DNA of 64,000 bases, from positions 777,768 to 841,767 of the forward strand of contig JAJUBI010000007.1 in assembly GCA_022419385.1 (NCBI GenBank). The letters are read 5' to 3'. This document shows positions 12,654 through 24,473 of the stretch, piece by piece; positions within the stretch are counted from its first letter, which is position 1; the number at the start of each line of letters is the position of its first letter. The notes under the pieces are model-generated. The model searched no databases. It was not told the origin of the DNA and saw only the letters and a program-made list of their open reading frames with translations. This DNA is from Paraconiothyrium sp. Pb-2020. Lineage: Eukaryota; Ascomycota; Dothideomycetes; Pleosporales; Didymosphaeriaceae. Both the position numbers and the translations under genes were made by a program.

Positions 12654-13015
12654 TCAAAACACAAGTTTGAACCCCCAGTACAAGACCAGTATAACCCCAA
12701 TTATAATTCCACTCAACTTTAGTATCGCCACCTTATTCCCGCTCTGCGCCATGCGCGTCAGTCGCCCGGCGGAACCTTTGAGCGTTGTACCCAGCGACGA
12801 GAAGGTGTCGGAGGTGCTGTCGATGAGCGTGTGGTCGCGCGCGTTGTCGTAGATGTCGACGGTTACGCCGCGGAGGGCGGAGACTTTGCTGGCTAGCTCG
12901 TCGAGGCGGGAGTTGTTTTGTCTGGGAAGGGTTTAGAGGTGGAGGGAAGGCCTAAGAGGCAAAGAGAGCGGAGGAGGGTGGCGTACTGTTCTCGTTCCCA
13001 TGCTTGTGAGGACAT
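12654..13015 (-). CDS. sft1: Golgi SNARE SFT1 (Bet1-like)
   Basis: Two exons on the minus strand, 13015-12987 (29 nt) and 12921-12654, give a 98-residue protein. The intron starts GTACGC and ends CCCAG. The protein begins MSSQAWEREQQNNSRLDELA and continues as a Qc-SNARE helix (residues about 12-72, with heptad pattern and the central region TLIDSTSDTFSSLGTTLKGS). It ends in a hydrophobic tail anchor, LSGIIIGVILVLYWGF. Length and layout match yeast Sft1 (97 residues) better than Bet1. Known role: intra-Golgi retrograde fusion as part of the Sed5 complex, anchored in the cis/medial Golgi membrane. Bet1 remains the main alternative. Confidence 0.87.
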
Positions 13016-14354
13016 TGTGAATGTGTAGGGGGTAGAGTCTGTAGCGCGGAGGGTGCTTCGGTAGTGTGCTCTATCCGGGTGCCGGTGGTGTGAGATATGG
13101 TAGCGGCTTTGCGCGACGAGGTTGTAGGGCGTTCAAGGTTGTGCGGTACGCGAGTTGTTTGTGGAAGTTCAAGATGGCGCTTGAGGCGTGAGGCTCGGGT
13201 GACGATGGAGGTCGAGACTCTAAAGTTAGCGTGCGCTGTGATTGGCTGTGCACCTCGCGGGACGGTGGATTTCGTGGGGAAAGCACCTAAATGAACGTGG
13301 GTCGTAGTAATTCACATTCGGTAGAGGACGCCATATGAGACCTTCACAATGTTTTGTCTATCTGCGTTGGCGTTGTACACCATCTCAAAGGGTCCTTACC
13401 TATGCTCCAACGAACCGGGACTGTTCGGTAGAGTAGGCAACTACTACAAGCTTTATGACCCTCAACACGTCGCCTAGATCTTGAGACTCAACTGTACACT
13501 AGGAATGTATTCCATGGAGAGCTTTGGCGTCTGAAGCACATGGCATAGTAGTTCAACATGGCCGAATCATGCGACTTTTGCTGCGAACTTGTGTTTCCAG
13601 CGGACGATCCCCTACGCACAACATGCTAACTCGGCAGCTGCGAGAGCTGGCTTCGGTACACACACGCCCACTATACAAAGCTTTTCTGGAAAGCCTTCTT
13701 GCAGAACGTCCAGACGCCAAAATTGTACACCAAATGCCGTTTTGCTCTGCAATCGAACGGCAAGGGCTTGAACGTTTGACCTCGTCCCCGGCAGCGGCTA
13801 CACACTCTCCGTTGACAACAACTGGAAGACGATTCCTGATTTCTTCAATTTTGTGATTACGATATTCTGAAGCATTATCATCCTCATTTCCCTGCCACCG
13901 ATCATCGCCATTATCCACTTGTCCCGCAACACGACTAAGCAAAGCAACGAGCTGGACGCTGCATACTGTTGCGCCGAGGAAAACAGTTGTGCGATGTCGC
14001 TGTGGCGCGTGAGAGAGCAACAAATCCCACCATCAACTCGCGACATACGATACATGACACTAAATGAAATCGGAAGCGTGAACTGGGTTTGTGGCATGGG
14101 CAGTGGAGTCGAAGATGTCATCAACGGAGATATCGCCGGGCCCATCGCTCATCGTTGGTGGTGTATGGGAAGAAAACAGTCTGCTTGAGCGTTTCCTGTT
14201 GACTTGGGTTTGATGTTTGGCGTTGTTCACTGACAGTGAATCTGTGTGCGGCGCCCGGGCAACCTCGATCGTATAATAGACAGTATCGCTGCGCGCTGGT
14301 CGTGTACCTGATTTACATCCACTTTACAACCACTGTTACGATTCGTTCATCTCA
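13016..14354. other. Divergent intergenic region SFT1 / BTB protein
   Basis: 1,339 bases that must hold both promoters. A 156-codon open frame lies on the minus strand at 13553-14023, but it lacks an ATG and resembles nothing known. I see no RNA gene or repeat. Confidence 0.45.
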
Positions 14355-15485
14355 ATGGGTGGGTTGCTTCCGCCAGATCGTTTCTTCCAGTCTGCACTTG
14401 CCCCGCCAGATTATGACTCCAGCACCATCGCATCGAGCCCCCTCACTGCACTATCATCAAGCGACGATGATGCGAATTCCATCGTTCCCGAACTTCTAGA
14501 TGCGCTTCCCGTCGAGGTAGCGGCCCCGGAGCCTGGGTAAGTCCAGCCTCAGGTACTTCGCAAACGCATAGCTAAGTCGTCCTGTAGCAACCCCTTCTTG
14601 GAGGTCATCGTCGACGTCTCCCCAACGACACAACGTACATGGTCAACCCAAAGACCAGTCTTGAGCCGCCACTCCGCATACTTGCGCGCAGTATGTGATT
14701 ACGCCTCGTCCATATCCCTAGACCTCAGCAGCGACTGCATCCCCCTCGCCGCCTTCCAAAACTTCATCGATTTCTCGCATAGCAACATATACAGCGTCAA
14801 CAAATGCGCGACGGACCACCACATCGTACATACGCATCTACAATCTTGGGTCCTGGGTGCGAAACTCGAAGCGCCCACTTATCAGATTGCTGCTCTTCGT
14901 GAGCTCTACACCTGTATCGAACCGTTTGCGCGGGTGGTGAAAGGCTCCGCAGCGGAAAGCCCGATCCGGGTCAAAGATGTCGACTTTGTGTGCCGCAAGA
15001 CGCAGGAAAGCTGCGTTCTGCGCGTCCTTGTCTTCGACGCAGTAGCGGCTCACTGGACGCAACAGGATGCCATGACGATCGGTGCCAACCTCGTTTGCCT
15101 TACTACGTGTGTGGCAGCACCCGAGCCAGATCTTCAACCCATAGAAGTCTTGACCTGGACCGACCTGTGCGACAAGTATCCCGATTTCCGCAAGCGCATT
15201 TCGAGTAGTATGAAGGTGCATGACAATCAACGCACTTGTCTTTTGCGACCGGTCAACGACTACCTCTCGGGTAAGAAGAGTTTGCGAGAGGCCGAATTCG
15301 TCAACGAGGGAAGAGTAAGTTCTTCCCTCGGGATGAGAACAGGGGCACGGTGTGGCGGAGGTCATATGAAAAGTCCGAGTCGCAGGCGGAGGAGTAGCAG
15401 CGCGAGTAGTGAAGGCTCACCGCAGGGGAGGCCGAGGGAGAGGCAAGTTGATGAGGATGATTTCATGCATCTCGAGGATGCTTAA
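14355..15485 (+). CDS. BTB/POZ-like domain protein
   Basis: Two exons, 14355-14536 and 14588-15485, with a GTAAGT...TGTAG intron, giving 359 residues. The first 60 residues are a Ser/Asp/Pro-rich leader. From about residue 62 the protein shows the pattern of divergent fungal BTB proteins: a beta strand (FLEVIVDVS), then RPVLSRHSAYLRAVCDY (the element that in BTB proteins reads 'resources in the body, not extruded'), then CIPLAAFQNFIDFSHSNIY and LQSWVLGAKLEAPTYQIAAL. The C-terminus is basic and serine-rich (SPSRRRRSSSASS), then acidic. Members of this type are numerous in dothideomycetes and have no settled function; BTB domains usually mediate dimerisation or Cullin-3 binding. A weak internal donor (GTAAGT at 15315) has no usable acceptor at normal distance, so I kept one long second exon. 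Confidence 0.72.
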
Positions 15486-16588
15486 GTTTGGCGAGAGGGG
15501 TAACAGGCATTGATCATGACTGTGTTGCGGCATGGCAGGGATTGTTTCAATCATTTCTTTCCCGGTGAATGAAGCGATACAGAAGCCACATGTGCTCATT
15601 GTAGTAGTAGAGCATTGATGCTGATTATGAGAGAGCTGAATGTGTCATGTGCATGTACGTTCGTCGTTGTCGTTGAAGGTTCGGATTTTGGTCCGTAAGT
15701 CCGTCGTGCGTGCGGATCACCGCCCCCTGTCCTGACGTCCACTGTCCACCAAGGTCTTGTATCATGGGAGCATCCCACTTAGTGCTACCATGTGATTAGA
15801 AACGGATTTCCCTATGATCGTTCAGTTCGAGCAGACTTCCTTGTCGGCAGCGTTGACGGAAACTTCTGTTGAGATTGAAATGTGCCCCAAGCGCCTGTAC
15901 TCTATGAAGGACGGCGTCTTGGACTGCCATGTTGCTTCTATTGAGACATTGAGCTGCTTGGAACATACAGCCACAAGGCAATGTAGGAACCGCCAACACT
16001 TCGTATGACATGAGCGCATATGATGCGTGTCCTCGCATATGTTACAGTTTGAAGGGGGAAGTTGGACGTATGTAAGTCTTTCTTGACACCATTCGATATA
16101 AATCTGTGTTCAATCACCCTCAGCGGCAAGCCAGCGGGATCCCTATCCCGCTTTCCCTTAGATATTCTTGTCGGGGTAGCTGCGCGGCCATGCGATTCAA
16201 CATGTTGCTGAAGGCGACACAAACGGTGGCACTGCGCTATGGCAATCGAGACACAATAAATACCAGCTACATCCCTGTGCTGTTACCTAAACTTAGCGAG
16301 CATGTGGCACAGTATCACGAGTCGCCGTTTGCCTTGCAGAGAATGCCGGTGAAGAGGTGGGGCCCTTCGAACTGCAATCAACAACTTGACCTGTGCGAGC
16401 CCGGTAACCAACCTCCCTGATCTAAGTGAAGGACATAAGGACACGCTGTATATGACTCGCCGTTTGCCTTAGGAAAATTATCGTATCTAGTCTCTACCGC
16501 CGCCCCTGCCCTTCTACAACATCACCCTCCTTACCCTCGCTGCCGTTGGTTCCGAACAGTTAACGCGCATCATTGGACTCAGATCGAG
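15486..16588. other. Gene-free stretch upstream of the amino-acid permease
   Basis: 1,103 bases holding the 3' flank of the BTB gene and the permease promoter. No gene is convincing. A 14-nt direct repeat lies at 16322-16335 and 16457-16470, listed separately. Confidence 0.45.
16322..16470 (+). repeat. 14-nt direct repeat pair in the permease promoter
   Basis: TCGCCGTTTGCCTT occurs exactly at 16322-16335 and again at 16457-16470, 135 bases apart and on the same strand. The second copy ends 118 bases before the permease start codon. It could be a transcription-factor site pair or a small decayed duplication. Confidence 0.5.
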
Positions 16589-18378
16589 ATGGATAGCCAG
16601 TCCGAGGATAAGGTGTCGAACGAGAAATCTACAGCAGTAGCTGCAGAAACCGACCAACACCGCCGTGATCATGGAGCCGAGACGGAGTTGCAGAGGCATC
16701 TCTCGACACGCCACGTTACAATGATAGCTCTTGGGTCCTCGATCGGCATGGGATTGTGGCTTGGCTCTGGTAAATCTCTTGCTTCGGGTGGGCCAGTTGG
16801 TAAGTCATTCCCGCCTACAGAATGCAACGGAACGATGTGATCTGATCATAGAGTTTTCTAGGTATATTTCTAGGATACGTACTCGCCGGATCAATGGTCT
16901 GGGCCGTCAGTCACTCAATCGGGGAACTGGCTGTTTTGTACCCTCTCCCTTCGGCTTTCGTACAATGGACGCATAAATTCGTCTCACCATCAGCCGCCTT
17001 TGCTCTCGGCTGGGCTTACTGTAAGTTTTCTCTCGCCTTGCCCATATGTGGCCTACCAAGCGCTTTCCATAACCTGCGACAGGGTTCAACTATGTCCTCA
17101 CCGTTGCCAACGAACTACAAGTCACCGGTGTCATTTTGCGTTTCTGGACAGACAAGCTTTCAAACGCCGCATGCATCACTATCTTCTGGGCAGTTGTAAT
17201 TGCGGCGAATGTCTTTGGCGTAAAAGTCTTCGGCGAAATTGAAGTTATCGGCTCATCGATCAAATTTGGTTGGATCATCATAGTCATCTTCTCGTTGATA
17301 GGTAAACGCGCACTAGGCAGCTACACGTTTGATTACTGACGAGCATGCTGCAGTCACCTCCGCAGGTGGTGCTCCTGGTCACGGACCGATTGGTTTCCGT
17401 TACTGGAAATCGGATCCATTCACGCATGGCTTCAAAGGCTTCCTCTCAGTCATGCCAACGTGCATTTTTGCCATGGCTGGCTCGGAGAATTGTGGTCTAG
17501 TGGCTGCCGAAACAATAAACCCCAGGAAATCCGTTCCTCGCGCAGTGGGCTCAATCTGGCTGCGCCTAACGCTCTTCTACGTGCTGGGAGCCGTCATGGT
17601 TACTATCAACGTCGATCCACACAACAAAGACCTCTTCGGGCAGTCCGGCACCAATGCCTCCCCATTCGTAATCGCCTACCGGGAAGCTGGCCTGCCCGCC
17701 CTTGCCCATATGATGAACGCGATCATCCTTATATCCGTCGTGTCGACCGGGACCATCTACGTCTATAGTGGTAGCCGCAACATTCTTGGACTCGCGCATA
17801 TGAACATGGCACCAAAGCAGTTCAGGATTGCCGATAATTCGGGCCGTCCTTGGCCAGCTTTGGTCTTATCGGTCATCCTCGGTGGCGGTCTCGCATATCT
17901 TAATGTGACGAACAGCTCTGCCGACGTCTTTTCCTGGCTTTCCAACATGACGTCGCTATTTACACTATTCGGCTGGGGCATGATCTGTCTGGCTCACATT
18001 CGGTTTCGTCACGCATGGCATGCACAGGGCCGGCCCGATTCGGCACTCCCCTGGAAATCGTGGACGTACCCTTACGGCGCCTGGTGGGGCCTTGTTTGGT
18101 GTATGGTTCTCATCGTCGTGGAGTTCTACTTAGCGGTGTGGCCCTTGGGCTTGCCTCCTTCCGCAAAGAGCTTCTTCTCGAGCTACGTGTCGGTTATTGT
18201 CATCCTTGTCTATTATCTGGGCGCGGCACTATATTATCGGGGACCATGGTGGATCAAGTTAACAGATATCGACCTTGATGCGAACAGGCGGTTCTATGTC
18301 GATGGTGAGGTAGAGAAGGAGCCTAAGCAAGGTTTACGTGGCATGGCAGACAAGGTGCTCGGCGTTGTTTTCAACTGA
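16589..18378 (+). CDS. Amino-acid permease (APC superfamily, YAT type)
   Basis: Four exons, 16589-16799, 16862-17020, 17083-17301 and 17354-18378, give 537 residues with phases agreeing throughout. The acceptor of exon 4 (CTGCAG at 17353) was chosen because it yields the family sequence IFSLIVTSAGGAPGHGPIGF. The N-terminus is hydrophilic, then comes HLSTRHVTMIALGSSIGMGL, the conserved first helix of fungal amino-acid permeases with its substrate-binding GSSIG. About 12 transmembrane segments follow, including MAGSENCGLVAAETINPRKSVPRAVG, which I recognise as the conserved helix-6/7 region. The C-terminal segment DLDANRRFYVDGE is also typical. It imports amino acids across the plasma membrane by proton symport. 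The exact substrate cannot be read from the sequence. Confidence 0.92.
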
Positions 18379-18508
18379 CTGAGAGTGGGTTAGAAACGGG
18401 TAGTCGGGCTGGGTTGGGATGGGGGCGACTCTTCATAGCAACGTTGGCCGCTTAACGAGCTGATGAAGATAGATATTCGTGCACCACGAAGAAGGTGATG
18501 TGCTACAA

Positions 18509-19231
18509 TCACTTCTTTTCTCCCGCACCGTCGGCGTTGCTATTCTCTTGCTCGCTTTCCTTTCGTAGCCTTTGTCTCACAGTCATCAACGCCTTTCCTA
18601 GCAGATTCTGCCCCCATCTCACTCTATTCTGCCCCGCACTATTCTCCGGAAACCCTATACCCCAAATACGGTCCATAGGACTAGCTTCTACCAACTCCCT
18701 TTCACCCGTCATCAGTAGCATTGCCCTCAGGCTCTCAGCATCCTCGGAGACGGTGAATTTGTGGTAGTTGCCTTCTTCGACGATGCGTAGCTTGTCTAGC
18801 ACATGTTGATTAGGCTAGCTCAGATGAATGGTAAAGAAGACTTGGGTGTGAAAGGGGAAGCATACTTGCATTCCATATCTTTTCATCGAAGTTACGAACT
18901 TTGCGACCTAGCGCCTTCTGCTTCCTCGGGTTGTCCGCGGCAAGTATTTCTTGCGCAACATCCTATATCATCGTCCTGTCAGTCGTCAAGCTGATCGGAT
19001 GCTTCATGCGAGCGAAGCGATCAAGGGTGGTGAGAGGAATGCAACACATACCTCATCATCAAACAACCGCGCCTTCCCAACCATCATCCACATCTCCGCC
19101 GTCTTATATTCGTCCCCTTCGTGCAACCATGGGCTCCAGAACCATTGGCCGAGATATCCATGCCCTTGATCTGGTTTCCAGAAGTAGACGGGGCCGTCTT
19201 TCTGAGACTGCGAACTCGAGCTTGAAGCCAT
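18509..19231 (-). CDS. NADAR-domain N-glycosidase (YbiA-like)
   Basis: Three exons on the minus strand, 19231-19052, 18962-18866 and 18795-18509, give 187 residues. The start at 19231 has a good context (ACCATGG), and the longer upstream frame has no family similarity. NADAR landmarks run through the whole protein: VYFWKP with GYLGQWFWSPW, YKTAEMWMMVGKARLF, KALGRKVRNFDEKIWN, IVEEGNYHKFT, ELVEASPMDRIWGIGF, and WGQNLLGKALM near the C-terminus. Known family role: cleaves N-glycosidic bonds of damaged riboflavin-pathway intermediates in YbiA, and has been linked to removal of ADP-ribose from guanine in other members. In a eukaryote the physiological substrate is uncertain. The gene converges with the permease, 130 bases apart. 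Confidence 0.88.
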
Positions 19232-20094
19232 GGTGGATAGAAGGCGTGGTGCGGTGGGCTTTGTGGTGAGTGGTGTCGAATGTGGGTGTTTTTGTACCTT
19301 CTGGTATTTCGAATGATGCGGGCAAGATGTGAGGACTGTGGTTTTGATAAAGGGCTTGATGTATTTCTTGTTTTGTGAATTGATATAGATGCTACGGGCC
19401 GTTCGTACTATCACTGTGTTTGATCGTGACGTTGGGCGGGTAGCGTAAACTCTGGTTGTGACTCACGCCTGCGCCCTTCTACGCTTTGGCCTCACCCGTC
19501 ACAGGTGCCTGCTCTCCAGAAGACGCTTTTTCGAGTAGGAGGGATTAACTGTACACAAAGCGTGTAGGAACAGGCGAAGACTCATGTATCCAGGCACCCT
19601 CTGAGCGTATACGAGCGAGGTGCGGCTGAGTAAAGGCACTAGCGCACAGACGGCTTCTAAATGCGTAAGAAGGCGCCCTTCACTACCGATGAAGCCCTTG
19701 AGCATTGCGTCCAAGCCGGGCTATTCAACAATAGATAGAGTAGTAGTCATGGTTGAAGATCCACACTATGAGTCATAGACCACAGTATTATTCGCACTGA
19801 GTCGATAGCTCGCATTCATATCAAGCTCAACGCAGCCTAAACATCGCGTCCAGTAGCACGGGAAAAGATTCGCCATTCCAATTATCTGAACAAGGGTATG
19901 TATCTCCCACCGCTAGCAATCCACCATAGCTTTTCGCAAATCGCTTTGCACATGCACACCAAAACAGCTAACAACGTCACATCAGAACATTAGTTGGTCA
20001 GCACTCGCGCCTGTCCTTAGAAGTTTTACACGGAAAAGTCCAAGGGTAAGGAATTGCCGACGCTATGAGCCAATTGAGAGTTTTCATCGGACGA
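19232..20094. other. Intergenic region, NADAR promoter / AP-2 alpha 3' flank
   Basis: 863 bases between two minus-strand genes. Short open frames only; no recognisable gene, RNA or repeat. Confidence 0.45.
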
Positions 20095-23000
20095 CTACAA
20101 CACACCTTCGATGCCCTGCGACAAGCGCTCTTCCATTGCCTTGACGAGGATTGGCGGGACGCCTTCGTCGGTTGCGCGAATGGTGATACGGAACATCTGC
20201 AGTCTTTAGCCATGTTGTCGAGGCAACAATAAGCATGATTCTTACCTGGGTGTCCATGTTGGGCTCCAGTCTAAGTAGACACCCAAACTTCCCGTCTGTC
20301 GTATGCAACACCGTAGCACCGACAAGGTTCTTCGGATTCGGATCTACACCGTCCAGAATGCCCCATTTGAAGCCATGCACCACGCGTCTCACGAATTCCA
20401 TGCTCATTGTGCGGTTCTTGTTCACAAGACCAAAGATGCGTTGGGCCTCGCGTGGCGCCCCACCGATCTGTTTCCACCTCTTGAAAAAATCCTCGCCACT
20501 GAGTTCAGCAGCGTCCATGTACTTGTGGAGATATACGGGCAGCTGAAGGGTCAAAGCCTGGAGTGAACCGGCGAGGTACGATATACGGATGGTCGGCGGG
20601 GCCTCAAAGACGTTCTTCGCCTCGAACATGATCGTTTGTTGGGTCTGACCTTCTGGTGGGATGGATGTGTCCGGTAAACCCTTAATATCCGTTTTAAGAG
20701 TGTCGACTGCTCTGTTGTCGAGTGTAGTAGTAAAGGAGCCCATTGGGAAGGGTGATCGGTTAGTGAAGTAGAAAATGAGGCAACCGAGCTGGCCCCGATA
20801 CTCCGTGCGCAGACCGATTTGGATCTGAGCGTCTTCGTACAGTACGCCTTCTGAACGGAGCAATAGGCGATAATATCCAATCTCCCAGTCTGGACTGAGA
20901 TGTGCAGCGCTCGCGAGATTCGGGGCCTTCAGGACTTTGTTCGTGTCAATGCTCATATCGAGCCCGGCTAAATCGTTCGAGAGGACGTTTACGCCATTTG
21001 TCCCATTCGTTGCGCTGGCTGCGCTGTCTTTGTGTGTAGCGTTCGTAAAACTTCTCTTCAATCCCGTTGGCTGGTGTGCGAGGCTGAGCTCCTTCAGGTC
21101 GGCGTTGGCGTCCTTGCCACCAACCACCCAAGTGCGTTTGTCACTCGTGGTGGCATGTTTCTGATGTAGCCGTGATAGAAGTGCTGATGTTCTTTCGGGA
21201 AAAGGCGGCATTTCATCGCATACGGTTCGCAGCAGGTCGTCTGTGGGTTGCGTCGCTAGCGCGAGGTATTCGCATGCTCGTTGCTGCAGTTCGGAATCCA
21301 GTGAGTGACTATACGCGCGGAACGTCTGTAGTAGTTGCGGCTTGATTTCTGGGAACAAGTTCACAAACTTCACGAAACATGAAAGTATTATCGCTCTTGT
21401 ACTCGATGAACAACCTCGCATCTTACCATTCAGCGCCATGAACTGCTCAATCGGACTGCAGCCCTTGTTGTCTGCAATCAGATGACCGAATTCTCCCAGC
21501 AGATATCCCCCGATCTTGACAAGCGTTTCGTGGCAATCGGACTTGACGTACTGTAAAATGTTTTGTGCTGCGTATACCTGAAGCTCCTCATTGTTTGTAA
21601 CGATTTGTGTAACGCGCTGCCAGACTTCATCGCTGACATGGTCCCCGGCCATGGAGATGAGTCGGAGTGATATGTCGACGTACCATTGCACATCGGTCGC
21701 GTACTTCTCGGTTAAGATCGCTATTTTGAGTACCATCTCTTCTCTGATAGCGTAGTCGGCCGATTGAAGATAGCGTAGGAGTTCTTGGACGATAGCTTCG
21801 GCGTTCGTCGTGTCACACATGCTGTATAGAAGATCCAGACCCTGCCGTCGCACGCTGATATCCCGATCTCTTAACGATCCAATGATGATGGATTGGTGCT
21901 TCTTGATAGGATCGAGTGTTTCCGCACGTGCAGCCAGATGCGTCATGGCTTCTAGTCCCAAATACCGAACGTTTGTCTCCCGAGATGCGATGAATTTTCC
22001 TAATCGCGTAGAGATTTGCACCATCAAATCTTGTTCCGTGTCGAGGTGGATGACCAAATTGATAGCCTCAAAAAGCACGGCATTTTGGGCATTGTTCTGT
22101 TGTACATTTTTGGGCATTTCGAGCGCAGAATCCATGATCTTTTGCAATGCTTCTCGAATAAGCTTTCGGATGTGTGAGTCTTCTATTGAACTTGGTTAGC
22201 AGACGATTGCTACCATAGTGGTTCTCTCGCGCACCTGGCGGTGGGTAGTACTGCAACAACTTGAGCAGCTTGACCTGTATCCATGGACATGGCACTTTGT
22301 AGTAGTAGTACCCCTCTGCGCACTCGCCGTCAACAACGACCCTCTTAAGCCTATTCGCTGCTTTCACATAGCTTCCTTTGTACTGCTCCTGATTATCCTG
22401 AACCAAAGCCATGACCAACGAGGTGACGGAGAGCGCAACGCCCATATCCGCGTCGTCCATAAGCGATATTATCCGTTCTGCCCATTCATTCATTACAATG
22501 TTTGGGTACTTCCGGTACAACCGCAAAAGGGTAAGCGCGGCCTTCTTCTTCACGAACGATTTCGATGCACTGCGACAATTAGCTCCCGGACCTCTTCCTG
22601 GTAACATGGCACTAACGGTGAGATCAGCAGCCGATGCACATCCCCGCTGAGCGCCTCGCCCATCTCTTTTCCACCCACATTTGCAATCGCATGCAATGCT
22701 AGGCAGTTGTTGAGCTCATTATGGTCCAGTAGATCCTTCCTTATGCTGTTGACGACCAAATGTAGCAGCTCGTGCTGTTCGTGCAAGAATAGGGTGACGG
22801 CGAGGTATCCGATCTGCTTTTCCGAGTACTTTGTGGCGGATATGAGGTTGACCGCTTCAAGGTGTCCGAAATCGACGTTCCAGCCCAGGATATATATGTA
22901 CAGTAGCTTGCAGACATATTTCTTCTTTTGGTAGCCGTTCAGACCGCCGTCCCTAAACTTTTGCCGTATGTTCGCCAGCTCCTTGTTTATGCGCTTCTCT

Positions 23001-23122
23001 TCAAGTTCCCTCGCTCTTGCATTTCGTAGGTCTGCAATGAATGAGACCAGGCCTCGCATAGTCGGAACATTGCCCGAATTGTTCCGACTGAACAGACTTC
23101 CACCGCCAGATCCTGAAGCCAT
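20095..23122 (-). CDS. apl3: AP-2 complex subunit alpha (clathrin adaptor)
   Basis: Four exons on the minus strand, 23122-22617, 22569-22235, 22182-20246 and 20196-20095, give 959 residues, the normal length for a fungal alpha-adaptin. The start is MASGSGGGSLFSRNNSGNV, followed by MRGLVSFIADLRNARARELE and INKELANIRQKF, the conserved trunk N-terminus. Long alpha-solenoid repeats cover residues 30-620. After a short linker comes the appendage: a beta-sandwich (GYYRLLLRSEGVLYEDAQIQ, RTEYRGQLGCLIFYFTNRS) and a platform (RWKQIGGAPREAQRIF). The last small exon ends RLSQGIEGVL. Known role: the large AP-2 subunit that binds PIP2, cargo and accessory proteins during endocytosis at the plasma membrane. 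The AP-2 identity rests on remembered alpha-specific motifs; AP-1 gamma is much less likely. Confidence 0.94.
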
Positions 23123-23939
23123 TTTGAACGAGGTTCGATGCCCTAGGGCGGGCGATTCCCGGTGGAGAGGTAGCCAGGCAGGTTAAAGTCGCGGATGATG
23201 GACGTTCTGGCGGTTCAGATACTCGAGGGGTGCGTGCGTCGTAGCGTGGGGCAAGCGAAAGGGGTAAGCCGTGTGCAGAATCAGTCGTTAGTCATAAAGT
23301 AAGATGCACGCTGGTCAACGAGGGAGGAGAATCATTAGAAAACATAGAAGAGAGCACGCTGCAGCTTGCCGGGGTGCATATGCGGGAGCTGCGGGAGCGA
23401 TTGATGGTCGAGTGGAGAGATGTGCCAAGACCTGTCGAGCGGTCCGTGCGCGTCCCTCGCCCAGTTTCCGTCTAAACTCCGTTTGTGCTTCCACGCCGCG
23501 ATATTGATTGTTACTGCGAGGCTTTAGGAACTTCATTGGCTTCTCTGACATAACCTGAGCTTTCCGTTTGCATACCATAGGAGACATGTAGTATAAGTTT
23601 AGGGCTCTGGCTTGCGTTATCGGACTAGTAATTGCTGCTGGACATGGTTGAAAAAGGCTATCTGGGAGTCTTTGGGGTGTTGAAGCGGGTAAGTCTTGGG
23701 CAACGAGATTGTGTTTCATTCGAACATGGAGACAATTCACGACTACACAAGAATGACCCAACCCACGTCAAGTTAATCTCCAATTTCTGACTAGTATTAC
23801 AATATACAGATACAGTCGTCCCATGCTCGTAGAGTGCGGCCTAAGCGCCTCAGCAACCCGTGTTAGGCCCACATACCCGCCGTCAGAACGCCAAAACACC
23901 CGAGATCCAATGCACTGCTCTCAATTCTTCCTCAGTCGC
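23123..23939. other. Intergenic region, AP-2 alpha promoter
   Basis: 817 bases between two minus-strand genes, with the AP-2 alpha promoter at the left. A 149-codon open frame at 23315-23761 on the minus strand is not recognisable and is probably chance. Confidence 0.45.
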
Positions 23940-24349
23940 CTAGTTCTTCTTGGTCGTAAAGTCGGTCTCAAGAGACGAAGAGGCGTTCTCCGTGCGGCCA
24001 CACGTGCAGCTATCTGAATCCAGTGTCAAAACTCATGTTGTTTGCTCAAAGAAGAGGGCGGGACATACCCTCGCCGCGCTTTCCGCACGGGCAGGTGCTG
24101 GTGGGGAGCTTGTTCTCGGTCACAGACTTGTCGCATGCTGCGGTGGTTCGTTAGCATACGCCCGTCGCCATGTTCTTCCCGTGATGGGTGGGGTGTGAGG
24201 ACGTACTGCACTGGAGAGCGGGCTGCTTTCCGCAGGAGCAGGTCGCCTCCTTGGCGCAAAGGCACTCGCCGTTGTTACGTCCTAATGAATAATCAGCAAA
24301 CATGTCGTATGCGAGGAAAGTTTCGAAGCAACCCACCGCAGCAAGTCAT
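23940..24349 (-). CDS. Cys-rich metallothionein-like protein (DUF7871 type)
   Basis: Four exons on the minus strand, 24349-24337 (13 nt), 24281-24207, 24137-24069 and 24013-23940, give only 76 residues. All four junctions are GT/AG and the frame is maintained. The protein starts MTCCGRNNGECLCAKEATCS and carries twelve cysteines, mostly as C-x-C or CC pairs: CC, CLC, CSC, CTC, CPC and CTC. Each module has the form C-x-CGK or C-x-CDK, and there is a repeated TEN motif. It ends SSLETDFTTKKN. This matches my memory of a conserved fungal family named DUF7871, often described as metallothionein-like. Expected role: binding zinc or copper in the cytosol; that is inferred from composition. Related proteins usually have more modules, so this is a short member. 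A TATA box lies 115 nt upstream. Confidence 0.85.
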
Positions 24350-24463
24350 TTCGAAGGTGGGGTGGTTTGTGTGTGAATGTGTTTGTCAACTGGTTGATCG
24401 TCTTCGATGAGGGTGGAATCGCGAGAGCTGTATGAGGAGAAGCAGCAGCAAAGGAATCTGCAG

Positions 24464-24473
24464 CTTTATATAC
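24464..24473 (-). promoter_or_regulatory. TATA box of the metallothionein-like gene
   Basis: The minus strand reads GTATATAAAG here, 115-124 nt upstream of the ATG at 24349. This is a near-consensus TATA element, fitting an inducible gene. Confidence 0.6.

Noticed and set aside
13553..14023. 156-codon minus-strand open frame between SFT1 and the BTB gene
   Set aside because: No ATG start and no recognisable motif; likely chance.
15315..15343. GTAAGT donor within the BTB gene second exon
   Set aside because: The only nearby in-frame acceptor would make an intron of about 30 bases, too short to splice.
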